Source: an uncultured Solirubrobacteraceae bacterium (lineage in GTDB: Bacteria; Actinomycetota; Thermoleophilia; Solirubrobacterales; Solirubrobacteraceae). Taken from it: a stretch of 64,000 bases of DNA. Where the stretch lies: the NCBI GenBank assembly GCA_902806205.1, contig CADCVR010000024.1:1-64000 (forward strand), read 5' to 3'. The notes beneath the pieces are model-generated. The model ran no database searches, was not told the origin of the DNA, and saw nothing but the letters and a program-made list of their open reading frames with translations. Below, piece by piece: positions 41,618-51,060 of this stretch. A program made the position numbers and the translations under genes. Numbering within the stretch: position 1 is the stretch's first letter; every line of letters begins with the position of its first letter.

Positions 41618-42634
41618 ATGACGAACCGCGCCGCTGTGCTCGTGGGGCCCGGTCAGATCGTGATCGAGCAGCGCCCGGTCCCGACGCCGGCGCCGCGCGA
41701 GGTGCTCGTGGAGGTCACGTCGGTCGGCGTCTGCGGCTCGGACGTGCACTGGTATGCGCACGGTCGCATCGGCGACCTCGTGGTGCGGTCGCCGCTCGTG
41801 CTAGGGCACGAGTGCGCGGGTCGGGTGGCTGCCGTCGGTCGCCACGTCACCAAGCACGCGATCGGTGATCGCGTGTGCCTCGAGCCGGGCGTACCGTGTG
41901 GGCGATGTCGTGAGTGCCGGTCCGGCCGCTACAACCTCTGCGTCGACGTCGCGTTCTTTGCCACGCCACCCGTCGACGGCGCCTTCGCCGACTTCGTGAC
42001 GATCCACGAGGACTTCGCTTGGGCGCTGCCCGACGGCATGTCCGACGACGTGGGGGCACTCATGGAGCCGCTGTCTGTCGGCATCTGGGCGTGCCGTAAG
42101 GCGAGCATCACCGCGGGCGACCGCGTGCTCGTCACCGGAGCCGGCCCGATCGGGCTTCTCACGATGCAGGTCGCCAAGGCGTTCGGCGCCACCCACGTAG
42201 CCGTCTCTGATGTCAACGCGCACCGGCTCTCGGTGGCGCAGCGCATGGGAGCCACCCGCGTTCTGCGCGCTGGGCACGACGCGCCCGGTGAGGTCGACGC
42301 GCTGATCGAGTGCTCCGGGCACCCTGCCGCCCTGGTCGCGGGCATCCGGGCGCTGCGGCCCGCCGGAACAGCGGTGCTGGTCGGGATGGGCCCCGAGCCG
42401 ACGGCCGAGATCCCGCTCTCCCTGATCCAGCACCGCGAGCTGTGGGTGACCGGCACCTTTCGCTACGCGAACACGTACCCAGCAGCGATCGAACTGGCCG
42501 CCACCGGCCGCGTCGACGTCGCAGCCCTCATCACCGGCCACTACGACCTCGACGACACCGAGACCGCCCTGCTTGCAAGCCACGACGACACTGCGACCAT
42601 CAAGCTCATGGTGCATCCCCGCACGACCGCCTGA
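41618..42634 (+). CDS. Zinc-dependent sorbitol/polyol dehydrogenase family protein
   Basis: The 338-aa medium-chain dehydrogenase has the catalytic zinc site C-G-S-D (VGVCGSDVHWYAHG), GHECAGRV and a downstream EP pair, the structural zinc cysteines in PCGRCRECRSGRYNLC, and the NAD motif GAGPIGLLTMQ. SDVHWY and MEPLSVGIWACR match sorbitol, xylitol or threonine dehydrogenase-type members. It oxidises a polyol in the cytoplasm. The ATG at 41618 has AGGAG 5 nt upstream. Confidence 0.88.
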   Translation: MTNRAAVLVGPGQIVIEQRPVPTPAPREVLVEVTSVGVCGSDVHWYAHGRIGDLVVRSPLVLGHECAGRVAAVGRHVTKHAIGDRVCLEPGVPCGRCRECRSGRYNLCVDVAFFATPPVDGAFADFVTIHEDFAWALPDGMSDDVGALMEPLSVGIWACRKASITAGDRVLVTGAGPIGLLTMQVAKAFGATHVAVSDVNAHRLSVAQRMGATRVLRAGHDAPGEVDALIECSGHPAALVAGIRALRPAGTAVLVGMGPEPTAEIPLSLIQHRELWVTGTFRYANTYPAAIELAATGRVDVAALITGHYDLDDTETALLASHDDTATIKLMVHPRTTA

Positions 42635-42693
42635 ACGCTGCTTCGCAGGACGCATCAGGCGAGATGATGCGCCGCGGACATGCGCTCGAACCG

Positions 42694-42699
42694 TACGCT
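42694..42699 (+). promoter_or_regulatory. -10 box of broken GNAT gene
   Basis: TACGCT, 6 nt before the GTG at 42706. Confidence 0.4.
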
Positions 42700-42705
42700 G
42701 CGCAT

Positions 42706-43075
42706 GTGTGTCAGCTGTCCTTGCGTCCGCTGCGCCTCAGCGACGAGGCAGATGCCCGGGTCGCTCAGGCAGAGCTCGCTGGAGAGGGATTCGACTTCCT
42801 GTTGGACGTGCGGGCCGGCGAGCCCTGGGCGACCTATGTCCGCCGCCTTGACGGATTTCGTCGCGGAGGTTGACGTTCCGCCGAATCGGGTGCCCGCGAC
42901 CTTCTTGGTCGCCGCAGTCGACGGGACGCTCGTGGGTCGTGTCTCGATCCGCCACGAACTCGACGATTTCCTCGCCAACTTCGGCGGGCACATCGGGCTA
43001 CGGCGTTCGCCCGCGTCGGCGCAGCGTGAGCGCCGCGGTCGCCGCAGCCGCGGCGGATACCGCCGATCCTGGCAA
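42706..43075 (+). pseudogene. GNAT acetyltransferase with two frameshifts
   Basis: The first frame reads VCQLSLRPLRLSDEADARV to WATYVRRL. An extra T near 42852 shifts it; the next frame reads TDFVAEVDVPPNRVPATFLV, then AAVDGTLVGRVSIRHELDDF and FGGHIG. A second shift near 42998 gives GYGVRP, the start of the acetyl-CoA loop, after which homology fades. Typical GNAT order, but the C-terminal third is lost. Transferred or recently decayed; not functional as written. Confidence 0.65.
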
Positions 43076-43270
43076 TGACGTCGTCCTCGAGGCCATGCAG
43101 CGAGCCGAGGGCGGCTTGGTTCATGTGCCGAGCGGGTTCCGTCGAGACCGTTCGTGCTGTCGGCCTCGTCGCCGGGCTTCGCGCCACCACGGCCATCGCA
43201 GATGAGTGGACGGCGTTCGCGACTGCGACGCGGGCGCGCCAGCCCGTGACGGCGGGACCACTCGGCGATT
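43076..43270. other. Short stretch with no gene seen
   Basis: Sequence between the GNAT relic and the dnaE stop. It may hold further remains of the GNAT gene but nothing I can align. Confidence 0.4.
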
Positions 43271-46200
43271 TCAGGCCATCTGCGGCTCCGAGGGCGCCGC
43301 GACGGCGGGCCGCTCGGCCAGCTCGTCGTCCGGGCCTGCGGTGGGGCGCGAGGCAGCCGGCCCGAGGATGCCGTCGAGCTCGACCCTGAGATCCGGGGTC
43401 GGCTTCACCTTGAACTCCGGACCGAACAGCAGGCAGCGCGGACCGTCGGAGGTGTCGAGCTTGAGTACGACCTCCGCGGCGCCCGGGTGCTGGAGGAAGA
43501 GGAGCTTGAGGTCGTCTATCACCGACGCGGGCAGACGCCTGGCGTCGGCGCGCAACCGCAGTGCGTCCGGCGCCGGGGGAGCCTTGGCCGCCGCCTCGCG
43601 GGCGCGCAGGACCTCGGCCTCGGTCGGCGCGAACGGGTCGACCTGCTGAGCGACGACGACCGTGCCCTTGTCGCCGTGGTCGACCTTGCCGCGCACGAGC
43701 AGCACGTCGTCGACCTGCGGCTCGAACTCCGCGAGGGTCTTGGCGAAGATCAGCACCTCGACAGAGCCCTCGAGGTCGTCGAGGGTCGCGAACATCATCG
43801 GGTCGCCGGACTTCGTGCGGATCTTCTTGGCCTGGGTGACGATTCCGCCGACGGTCGCCCAGTCGCCGCTCTGGCGCTCCACGAGCTGCTCCAGGCGGCA
43901 GTCGACCTTGGCGTAAAGTGCATCGCGGAGTTCTTTGAGCGGGTGGGCCGAGAGGAACAGGCCGATGGCCTCCTTCTCGATGGCCAGCAACTCACCCTGC
44001 TCGAACTCCTCGGCTCCGATCGGCGGGTAGGAGGGCACGAAGGCATCAGCTGCTCCCCCTCCCCCGCCGGATCGGTTCCCATCCGCCCCGTCGAACACGT
44101 CGAAGATCGAGCCCTGGCCGATCTGAGCGTCCTGCTGGGTCTTCTGCCCGGAGGCCTGCGCCTGCTCCAGGACGGCGAGCATCCCCTTGCGGGAGTCGCC
44201 CGTGGAAGAGAAGGCGCCGCACTTGACGAGCGCCTCGATCGCCTTCTTGTTCACGCAGCGCGGGTCCACGCGCGCGCAGAAGTCCCACAGCGAGCTGAAC
44301 GGGCCGCCGTCCTCCCGCGCCTCCTTGATCGCCTCCACGGCGGCGTATCCGACGCCCTTGACGGCGTCGAGGCCGAAGCGGATGTCGCCGTCGACGACGA
44401 CGAACTCGTGGTCGGAGAGGTTCACGTCCGGGGGCAGGACCCCGATTCCCATCTCCTCGCACTTCGCGGCGAAGAAGGGAACCTTGTCCTTGGTGTCCAT
44501 CACCGAGGAGATCAGCGCGGCCATGTACTCCGCGCAGTGGTTGGCCTTCAGCCAGGCCGTTCGGTAGGAGATCAGCGCATAACACGCGGCGTGACTCTTG
44601 TTGAAGGAATAGTCAGCACTCTTCTGGTTGGTCTCCCACAGCCAGTCGACGACCGCGCGGGCGGTGCCCGAGCGCTCGCAGCCAGCGCGGAACTCGGGCT
44701 CGAGCTTGGCCATCGCCTCGCGGTTCTTCTTGCCGATCGCCTTGCGCAGGTCGTCGGCCGTCGCCCCCGAGAAGCCGGCAAGCGCCTTGGAGATCTGCAT
44801 GGCCTGCTCCTGGTAGAGGATCACGCCGTAGGTGCCGCCGATGATCGACTCCAGGCGCTCGTCGTGGATCTCGACGTGGTCGGGGTTCCGCTTGCCCCGC
44901 GCGTAGGTGGCGATCTGGTCCATCGCTCCCGGGCGGTAGAGCGCCACGAGCGCGACGAGGTCGTCGAACTCCGTCGGCTTGACCTGCCGCAGGGCCCCCT
45001 GCATCCCCTCCGACTCGAACTGGAAGACCCCGACGGAGTCACCGTCGGCGAGCATCTCGTACGTGCTCGCGTCGTCCATGGGAAGCGTGTCCATGTCCGG
45101 CCGCCGGCCCCGGGAGCGCTCGATGATGTCCAGCGCGGCCTCGATCACGTCGAGGTTGCGCAGTCCGAGGAAATCCATCTTCAGCAGGCCGAGCATCTCG
45201 ATCGGCTTCATCGAGTACTGCGTGACCATCTTGTAGACCTTGTTGCCCTCGGCGTCGAGCGAGCGGGCGTCGGCCAGCTGCAGCGGCACGACGTCGGTCA
45301 GCGGCACGCCCGCGATGACGACCGCCGCCGCGTGGATCGAGTTGTTGCGCACGATGCCCTCCAGGCCGCACGCGACATCGATGATCTGCTTGGCCGTGGG
45401 GTCGGCGTCGTACTCCTTGCGCAGATCAGCCCCGTCCTTGAGACAGTCGTCGAAGGTGGGCGAGCGCCCCTGCTCCGGGTCCGGGATGAGCTTGGCCAGG
45501 CGGTCGCCGACGCCGTAGTCGTGGCCGAGCACGCGCGCCGCGTCCTTGGTCGCTGCGCGCGGCAGCATCTTCCCGAAGGTGATGATCTGGGCGACCGACT
45601 CGCGACCGTACTTCTCGACGACGTACTGCATCACCCGCTCGCGGCCCTTGACGGAGAAGTCGATGTCGATGTCGGGCATCGACACACGCTCGGGGTTCAG
45701 GAAGCGCTCGAAGAGCAGGCCGTGCTGCAGCGGGTCGAGGTCGGTGATGCGCAGCGCGTAGGCCACGAGCGAGCCGGCGGCCGAGCCGCGGCCCGGCCCC
45801 ACGGCGATGCCGTTGTCCTTGGCCCACTTCACGAAGTCCCAGACGATCAGGAAGTACGCGTCGAAGCCCATGCTGGCGATGACGCCGAGCTCCAGCTCCA
45901 TCCGCTCGACCGCGGCGGCGGGGATCGGATCGCCGAAGCGGCGGCGCAGGCCCTCGAGCACGCGGTCGCGCAGGAACGCGCTCTCGTCCTGGCCCTCGGG
46001 CAGGAAGCGCGGGATGAGCTGCTTGTCGAGCTCGATGTCGAGCTCGCAGCGCTCGGCGATCTCCACCGTGGAGGCCAGCGCCTCCGGCCATTCGGCGAAG
46101 TCCTCGGCCATCTCCTCGTTGCTCTTGAGGAAGAACTCGTTCGTGTCGAACGACATGCTGGGTGCCGCCAGCGTGCTCTTGGTCTGCACGCAGAGGAGCG

Positions 46201-46861
46201 CGGCGTGGTGGTGGTAGTCCTCGCGGCCGAGGTAGTGGACGTCGCCCGTGCCGACGAGCGGCCGGCCGACCTCGCGGGCGATCCTGACGATCGCCGCGTT
46301 GGCCTTGTCCTGCTCGACGATCCCGTTCTTCTGGACCTCGAGGTACACGTTGTCGGCGCCGAACACCTGCATGAGCTCGTCGACGTGGGCGCGCGCCTCG
46401 CCGGGCCGGTCGTCGACGAGCCGCTGGCAGAAGCGCGAGGCCAGGCAGCCCGTGAGGGCGATGATGCCCTTCGCGTGCCCGGCGAGCTGCGCCAGGTCGA
46501 GGCTCGGCTTGCCGCGTTGGAGGCCCTCGAGGAAGCCCTTGCTCGAGAGCTTCACGAGGTTGGCGAAGCCCTCGTCGGAGGCGGCCAGGAGCGTCAGGTG
46601 GTTGCGCTCGACCCTGCCCGGCCCGCGGTCGGCGTGGTCGTCGACGAAGTAGATCTCGCAGCCCGAGACGGGCTTGATGCCGTGCTCACGGCAGGCCAGG
46701 AAGTGCTCGACCGCGCCGTTCATCACCCCGTGGTCGGTCAGGCCGAGGGCGGGCTGGCCGAGGGCGGCGGCCCGCCGGGCGAGGGCGTCGATCTTGGCGG
46801 CCCCGTCGAGGAGCGAGTACTCCGAGTGGACGTGCAGGTGGGCGCAGGCGGGAGCAGTCAC
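43271..46861 (-). CDS. dnaE: DNA polymerase III alpha subunit
   Basis: The 1196-aa protein starts VTAPACAHLHVHSEYSLLDG, whose His residues open the PHP domain. GRGSAAGSL and PDIDIDFS near 397 carry the catalytic Asp residues of a family C polymerase. LAGFSGATADDLRKAIGKK is the helix-hairpin-helix-proximal region, and the tail holds an OB fold (WATVGGIVTQAKKIRTKSGDPM). It is the replicative polymerase. The length is normal for DnaE1. The GTG at 46861 has TACCAT 9 nt upstream. A longer in-frame start exists but lacks family sequence. Confidence 0.97.
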   Translation of the reverse strand: MTAPACAHLHVHSEYSLLDGAAKIDALARRAAALGQPALGLTDHGVMNGAVEHFLACREHGIKPVSGCEIYFVDDHADRGPGRVERNHLTLLAASDEGFANLVKLSSKGFLEGLQRGKPSLDLAQLAGHAKGIIALTGCLASRFCQRLVDDRPGEARAHVDELMQVFGADNVYLEVQKNGIVEQDKANAAIVRIAREVGRPLVGTGDVHYLGREDYHHHAALLCVQTKSTLAAPSMSFDTNEFFLKSNEEMAEDFAEWPEALASTVEIAERCELDIELDKQLIPRFLPEGQDESAFLRDRVLEGLRRRFGDPIPAAAVERMELELGVIASMGFDAYFLIVWDFVKWAKDNGIAVGPGRGSAAGSLVAYALRITDLDPLQHGLLFERFLNPERVSMPDIDIDFSVKGRERVMQYVVEKYGRESVAQIITFGKMLPRAATKDAARVLGHDYGVGDRLAKLIPDPEQGRSPTFDDCLKDGADLRKEYDADPTAKQIIDVACGLEGIVRNNSIHAAAVVIAGVPLTDVVPLQLADARSLDAEGNKVYKMVTQYSMKPIEMLGLLKMDFLGLRNLDVIEAALDIIERSRGRRPDMDTLPMDDASTYEMLADGDSVGVFQFESEGMQGALRQVKPTEFDDLVALVALYRPGAMDQIATYARGKRNPDHVEIHDERLESIIGGTYGVILYQEQAMQISKALAGFSGATADDLRKAIGKKNREAMAKLEPEFRAGCERSGTARAVVDWLWETNQKSADYSFNKSHAACYALISYRTAWLKANHCAEYMAALISSVMDTKDKVPFFAAKCEEMGIGVLPPDVNLSDHEFVVVDGDIRFGLDAVKGVGYAAVEAIKEAREDGGPFSSLWDFCARVDPRCVNKKAIEALVKCGAFSSTGDSRKGMLAVLEQAQASGQKTQQDAQIGQGSIFDVFDGADGNRSGGGGGAADAFVPSYPPIGAEEFEQGELLAIEKEAIGLFLSAHPLKELRDALYAKVDCRLEQLVERQSGDWATVGGIVTQAKKIRTKSGDPMMFATLDDLEGSVEVLIFAKTLAEFEPQVDDVLLVRGKVDHGDKGTVVVAQQVDPFAPTEAEVLRAREAAAKAPPAPDALRLRADARRLPASVIDDLKLLFLQHPGAAEVVLKLDTSDGPRCLLFGPEFKVKPTPDLRVELDGILGPAASRPTAGPDDELAERPAVAAPSEPQMA

Positions 46862-46870
46862 GACCCGGGC

Positions 46871-46876
46871 ATGGTA
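46871..46876 (-). promoter_or_regulatory. -10 box of dnaE
   Basis: TACCAT on the minus strand, 9 nt before the GTG at 46861. Confidence 0.45.
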
Positions 46877-46981
46877 GGTGGCCGGGCGGACGCGATCGGG
46901 GTGCGGAGGATGGCTTCCCTGCAAGGTGGGCGAAGCGGCGCGTGCTGCGTGGCTCGCCTGGACGCGGGACCCGCGCGCCGC

Positions 46982-49252
46982 TCAGCCCGGAGGGCCCTGT
47001 ACGCCGCGCAGCCAGCCCTGCAACTTCGCCACGGCGCCCGCATCGCCGTCGGGCGAGACCGGCGCGGTGCCCCCGAGGACGCCGAGCAGCTCGTCTGCGT
47101 CCACGGTCACCGTGGCATCGGCCGGGAGGAGGTCGGGCGCCTCGGGAATCGCCGTGAGGCTCCCGTCGGGCTCCGCGCGGACCAATGTCCGCGTACGGGT
47201 GCCGCCGGCGCCGCGGACGGTGTAGGCGACGCTGAAGTCGGCTCCGGCGACCGTCTCGGCGGGGACGCCGAGGCACAGCAGCGCAAGCAGGTCGCCCGGG
47301 CGCGGCCGGGCACCGGCGGCTTGCAGCTCCGCGAGGCCGACCGGGGCCCGCAGCGCCCGCAGCAGCCGCCGCAGACGGCGGCGGCGACCCCGGACGGTCA
47401 CGCCGATCAAGCGACGCGGTGCCGCCCCGGTCGCCAGCGGCGAGAGCGCCTCGACGGAGCCCTCCAGGCAGAAGTCGACGTCGTGGTCGTTCCGGGCACC
47501 CGTAGGCACGACGCGCACGTCCCCGTGCCGTCCGACTCGCACGAGATGACGCCCCGTGACCGGCAGCACGACCGCGTAGGCGACCTCCTTCTCGACTCGG
47601 TCACCCTGGACGGCCAAGGCCGCGAGGAACAGGCCCTCGGCGGTCGCCGCGTCGACGCCGGCGAGGCGCGCGAGGGCGGGGGCGAACCACTCCTGCGTCG
47701 TGGGGGCCCGGGGAGCTACGGCGGGGATCACGCCGCCTCGCGTCGCGGGCCCCGCGGCGCCGGCGGCCTGCGGCGCGCCCGCGTGCCGTGCGTCCTCAGC
47801 CACCCCGGAGGCCGCGGCGTCGCCGGCCTCCTCGCCCGCGGCGCGCAGGCGAGCCGCCGCGCGGGTGAGGTCGACGACGACGGCAGGCGGCTCGGCCTCG
47901 CCGACGGGCTCACCGGGTCGGGGCCGCCAGAGCGCCGGGTGGTCGGCGGACGGGACGCGCGGTCCGGCCCTCAACGCGTCGTAGATGGGATTGGCGTCGT
48001 CCGCGGCACGGAGGCCGCCGAGCTCGGGGGTCAGCGCCTCGAGCGCGGCGGAGGCGCGCTGCTCTGCTGCCGCACGCTCGGCCCTCTCCCGGGCGAGCTC
48101 CTCCTCGAGGGCGTCCCTGGCGGCTTCGGCGCTTCGCAGCCCGGCGCGCGTGGCGACCAGCTCGTCGTCGTCGCCGGCGGCCGGGGCCTGCGGGGCCGCG
48201 GTCTCGAGCGCCGCACGACGCGCCCGCTCGACCGCTGCGCGCTCGTCGGCTTCGGCCAGCGCGGCCTCGGCGGCGGCCAGCCGCGCGCTGAGCTGCGCGG
48301 CGTCGGCGATGCGTGCGTCCGCCTCGGCCGTGCGGGCATCCCGCTCGGCATCCACCTCGCGCTCGACGGCCTCACGTGCGCCCCGCTCGGCGGCAACCCG
48401 GCGATCGAGCTGCGAGACGGCAGCCCCGAGCTGGGCGCGCAGCGCTTCCACCGTGCGTTGCAGCTCGGACACCCGGGCCTCCGAGGTCCTGTGACCCCGC
48501 TCGGCGGCGGCGCGCAGGATCACTTCGGTGCTCGCGAGCTCGGCGGCGAACCGCGCCCGTTCTGTCTGCGTCAGCGCCTCGAGGCTCGCGCGCCGTTCGC
48601 GCTCGAGCCCGAGCTCGACCTCCAGGGCGTCGGCTCGGGCGCGGACGGCCGCGACCGCCGTTGCCTGCGAGTCGGCCGCGGAGCGGCGCTTCCTCACCTC
48701 GAGCGTCTCGAGTGCACCACGCAGCTGCTTGATCTCCGCGACCGCTCCCGTCACTGCGGCCGACGCATCGTCGCTCAGGGCTGCTGCGCGCAGCTGCACC
48801 GCCTGCAGCGCCCGGTGCAGCTCGGCGATCTGGGCGCTGACGGCGCGGTGCCCGGCGCTGCGGCGGTGGAGCTCGTGCTCGAGCAGCGCCAGCTCGGCGG
48901 CGGCGCGGGCACGCTCGGACGTGAGCGCCCGGGCGAGCTCCGTCGCGCGCTCCTCGGCCGCGCGGAGGTCGGCACGCAGCCCGACGACCTCCACCTCGAG
49001 GGCGCGCGGGGCGCCGCCCGCGTCCCCCTCGAGCTCCACGCGCCTGCGCTGCTCGGCGAACTCACGTTGCAGCGTGGCGGTCAGGTCGCGTTCGGCGCGC
49101 TCGAGGGCGCCGGCGAGCAGTTCACGCTCGCGCTGGGCGGCGACCAGGCCTCCTTCGGCCTCGGCTCGGCGTGCGCGGCGCTCCACGAGCACCTCCGAGT
49201 CGACCACGCGGCCGCTTCCGGGGTCCAGCGGGGAGTCGGACGAGATGACCAA
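46982..49252 (-). CDS. Long coiled-coil protein with SCP2-like C-terminal region
   Basis: The 756-aa protein is Ala/Arg/Glu-rich heptad sequence over about residues 20-420 (for example AERDLTATLQREFAEQRRRV and ADERAAVERARRAALETAA). After a Pro-rich linker it has about 230 residues in two similar alpha/beta units. DVDFCLEGSVEALSPLATG and, at the end, ATVTVDADELLGVLGG with GDAGAVAKLQGWL resemble SCP2-type sterol-carrier domains. Role unknown; it could be a scaffold with a lipid-binding tail. The start is a TTG with TAGGAT 7 nt upstream, so the first residues are set by the promoter. It lies upstream of dnaE on the same strand. Confidence 0.7.
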   Translation of the reverse strand: MVISSDSPLDPGSGRVVDSEVLVERRARRAEAEGGLVAAQRERELLAGALERAERDLTATLQREFAEQRRRVELEGDAGGAPRALEVEVVGLRADLRAAEERATELARALTSERARAAAELALLEHELHRRSAGHRAVSAQIAELHRALQAVQLRAAALSDDASAAVTGAVAEIKQLRGALETLEVRKRRSAADSQATAVAAVRARADALEVELGLERERRASLEALTQTERARFAAELASTEVILRAAAERGHRTSEARVSELQRTVEALRAQLGAAVSQLDRRVAAERGAREAVEREVDAERDARTAEADARIADAAQLSARLAAAEAALAEADERAAVERARRAALETAAPQAPAAGDDDELVATRAGLRSAEAARDALEEELARERAERAAAEQRASAALEALTPELGGLRAADDANPIYDALRAGPRVPSADHPALWRPRPGEPVGEAEPPAVVVDLTRAAARLRAAGEEAGDAAASGVAEDARHAGAPQAAGAAGPATRGGVIPAVAPRAPTTQEWFAPALARLAGVDAATAEGLFLAALAVQGDRVEKEVAYAVVLPVTGRHLVRVGRHGDVRVVPTGARNDHDVDFCLEGSVEALSPLATGAAPRRLIGVTVRGRRRRLRRLLRALRAPVGLAELQAAGARPRPGDLLALLCLGVPAETVAGADFSVAYTVRGAGGTRTRTLVRAEPDGSLTAIPEAPDLLPADATVTVDADELLGVLGGTAPVSPDGDAGAVAKLQGWLRGVQGPPG

Positions 49253-49259
49253 GGCGGAG

Positions 49260-49265
49260 ATCCTA
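49260..49265 (-). promoter_or_regulatory. -10 box of coiled-coil gene (leaderless TTG)
   Basis: TAGGAT on the minus strand, 7 nt before the TTG at 49252, the clearest case of a non-ATG leaderless start here. Confidence 0.5.
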
Positions 49266-49328
49266 TGTCTGGGGGCGGACGTGCGGCGGGCTCAAGGATC
49301 GCAGAAGAACGACGCAACCGAGAGGTTC

Positions 49329-50609
49329 TCAGGCGCCTGGGCCGTCGCGATCGCGCAGCTGGTGTGCGAGGCGCGACTGCAGCGACCACAGCTCGATGAA
49401 GCCCGGCGACGCCTGCTGGCTGAACAGGCCGCCCGAGGTCTCGAACGTGGCGAGCTGCATGTCGTAGACCGCGTTGGGCGACTCGCGGGTGACGACGCGC
49501 GCGTGGCCCTTGAAGAGCTTGATGCCGATCGTCCCGGTCACCTGGCGGTTGACCTCGTTCATGTAGGCGTCGAGGTCGCTGCGCAGCGGCTCCCACCACA
49601 GGCCCGCGTAGACCAGGTAGGCCCACTTGCGGTCCAGCTCGCCCTTGAACTGGTTCTGGTGGATGGTGCCGACGAGCCGCTCGAGCTCGGCGTGGGCGGA
49701 GAGGATGAGCGTCGCCGCCGGCACCTCGTAGATGTCGCGCACCTTCAGCCCGACGATCCTGTCCTCGATGTGATCGACGATCCCCACGCCGTGCTTGATG
49801 CCGAGGTCCTGACAGCGCGTGATGAGCTCCACCAGGCCGAGCTCCTCGCCGTCGATGGCGGTGGGTAGCCCCTGCACGAAGGAGATCGCGACGGTCTCGG
49901 GCTCGTCGGGTGCCTGTTCCGGGCGCGTGACGAGCTGGAAGACGTCGTCGTCGGGCGCGTGGCCGAGATCCTCGATCCACTTGCCTTCCGAGGAGCGACC
50001 CCAGAGGTTGTCATCGATCGAATAGGGAGTCGTCTCCGCTCCGCCCTTGATCGGTATGCCGTGCTCGCGCGCGTAGGCGATCTCCTCCTCGCGGCCCATC
50101 TGCCAGCCGCGCACGGGCGCGATGACCTTCAGCGAAGGTGCGAGCGTCGCGACCGTCGCCTCGATACGCACCTGGTCGTTGCCCTTGCCCGTGCACCCGT
50201 GGGCGACCGTGTCGCAGCCGTGCCGCAGCGCGTACTCCACCGCGAGCTTCGCGATCAACGGACGGCCGAGCGCGGTGAACAACGGGTAGGCCAGCCCGTA
50301 GATGGCGTTGGCCTTGATCGCCGGGAGGATGAAGTCGGTCGCGAACTCCTCGCGCGCGTCGACGACCTCCGCCGCGACGGCGCCGAGCTGCAGCGCCTTG
50401 CCCCTGACGACGTCGTAGTCCTCGCCGGGCTGGCCGAGGTTGACCGTGAGCGCGACGACCTCCGCGTCGTACTCGTCCTGGATCCACTTGAGCATCACGC
50501 TCGTGTCCAGGCCGCCCGAGTAGAGCAGGAGGACCCGCGAGACCTCGCCCTTCTCGGCCAGGTAGCTCGCGGTGCGGGTGTGCGGCGTGCGGGAGGTCTC
50601 GATCGGCAT
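49329..50609 (-). CDS. argG: Argininosuccinate synthase
   Basis: The 426-aa protein has the PP-loop LLLYSGGLDTSVML (residues 27-40), HGCTGKGNDQVRIEA and YSIDDNLWGRSSEGKW. It joins citrulline and aspartate with ATP in the second-last step of arginine synthesis. The N-terminal 22 residues are an extension before the usual start (EVSRVLLLYSGG). TATCCT lies 8 nt before the ATG. It is apart from argCJBD (about 1 kb); argF and argH are not in the window. Confidence 0.96.
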   Translation of the reverse strand: MPIETSRTPHTRTASYLAEKGEVSRVLLLYSGGLDTSVMLKWIQDEYDAEVVALTVNLGQPGEDYDVVRGKALQLGAVAAEVVDAREEFATDFILPAIKANAIYGLAYPLFTALGRPLIAKLAVEYALRHGCDTVAHGCTGKGNDQVRIEATVATLAPSLKVIAPVRGWQMGREEEIAYAREHGIPIKGGAETTPYSIDDNLWGRSSEGKWIEDLGHAPDDDVFQLVTRPEQAPDEPETVAISFVQGLPTAIDGEELGLVELITRCQDLGIKHGVGIVDHIEDRIVGLKVRDIYEVPAATLILSAHAELERLVGTIHQNQFKGELDRKWAYLVYAGLWWEPLRSDLDAYMNEVNRQVTGTIGIKLFKGHARVVTRESPNAVYDMQLATFETSGGLFSQQASPGFIELWSLQSRLAHQLRDRDGPGA

Positions 50610-50617
50610 CGTCGGGC

Positions 50618-50623
50618 AGGATA
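50618..50623 (-). promoter_or_regulatory. -10 box of argG
   Basis: TATCCT on the minus strand, 8 nt before the ATG at 50609. Confidence 0.45.
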
Positions 50624-50689
50624 TGACGGCGCGGCTGATGACCTGGTGGCTGGGGGGCGGCCGGCCGTGCCGCCCTCCGAAGCGGATGC

Positions 50690-50977
50690 CTATTTGACGA
50701 AGTTGTGCACCTCGAAGATCTGCGGCTGCCCGGGGTAGTCGAGCTCCTGTAGCACGGGGCCGATCACCTCCCCGAAGCGCTCGAAGGCCTCCTCGGATTC
50801 CCAGACATCGATGACACGCCAGCCGGCGGCGGTGGGACCCGCCGTATGGGCCAGGATCCCCTCAACGGGCCAGTCGCCCAGCGAATTGAGGCCGTGCCCG
50901 TCGGTGAGACGGGCACCTACCTGCTCGTACTGCTCCTGCGTGACGCCTGGACTGTCATGGACCATCACGATCGGCAC
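50690..50977 (-). CDS. Small monooxygenase-like (ferredoxin-fold) protein
   Basis: The 95-aa protein has the beta-alpha-beta order of ABM-type small enzymes: VPIVMVHDSPGVTQEQYEQV, then HTAGPTAAGWRVIDVWESEE and AFERFGEVIGPVLQE. Members degrade or sense quinones and aromatics. GAGGAGG lies 5 nt before the GTG start. It is divergent from a MarR regulator across an 83-nt gap, a classical regulator/target pair. Its real substrate cannot be read from sequence. Confidence 0.72.
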   Translation of the reverse strand: MPIVMVHDSPGVTQEQYEQVGARLTDGHGLNSLGDWPVEGILAHTAGPTAAGWRVIDVWESEEAFERFGEVIGPVLQELDYPGQPQIFEVHNFVK

Positions 50978-51012
50978 GATGCCTCCTCTGGCTCGCGGGT
51001 TGGCATGCTTTC

Positions 51013-51043
51013 CTCAGGCCACGATAATATAAGGCTACCTGAG
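51013..51043. promoter_or_regulatory. Inverted repeat in MarR/monooxygenase promoter
   Basis: CTCAGG (51013-51018) and CCTGAG (51038-51043) are inverted around an A/T-rich centre (GATAATATAAGG), the only A/T-rich spot nearby. It lies between the divergent genes and is a candidate MarR operator overlapping both promoters. The half-sites are short, so this is tentative. Confidence 0.4.
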
Positions 51044-51060
51044 TAAGTGGGTCAAGCCCG

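Noticed and set aside
43487-49399. Very long rightward reading frame of 1970 codons
   Set aside because: It lies antisense to dnaE and the coiled-coil gene. Its length comes from high GC and few stops; its composition is not protein-like.
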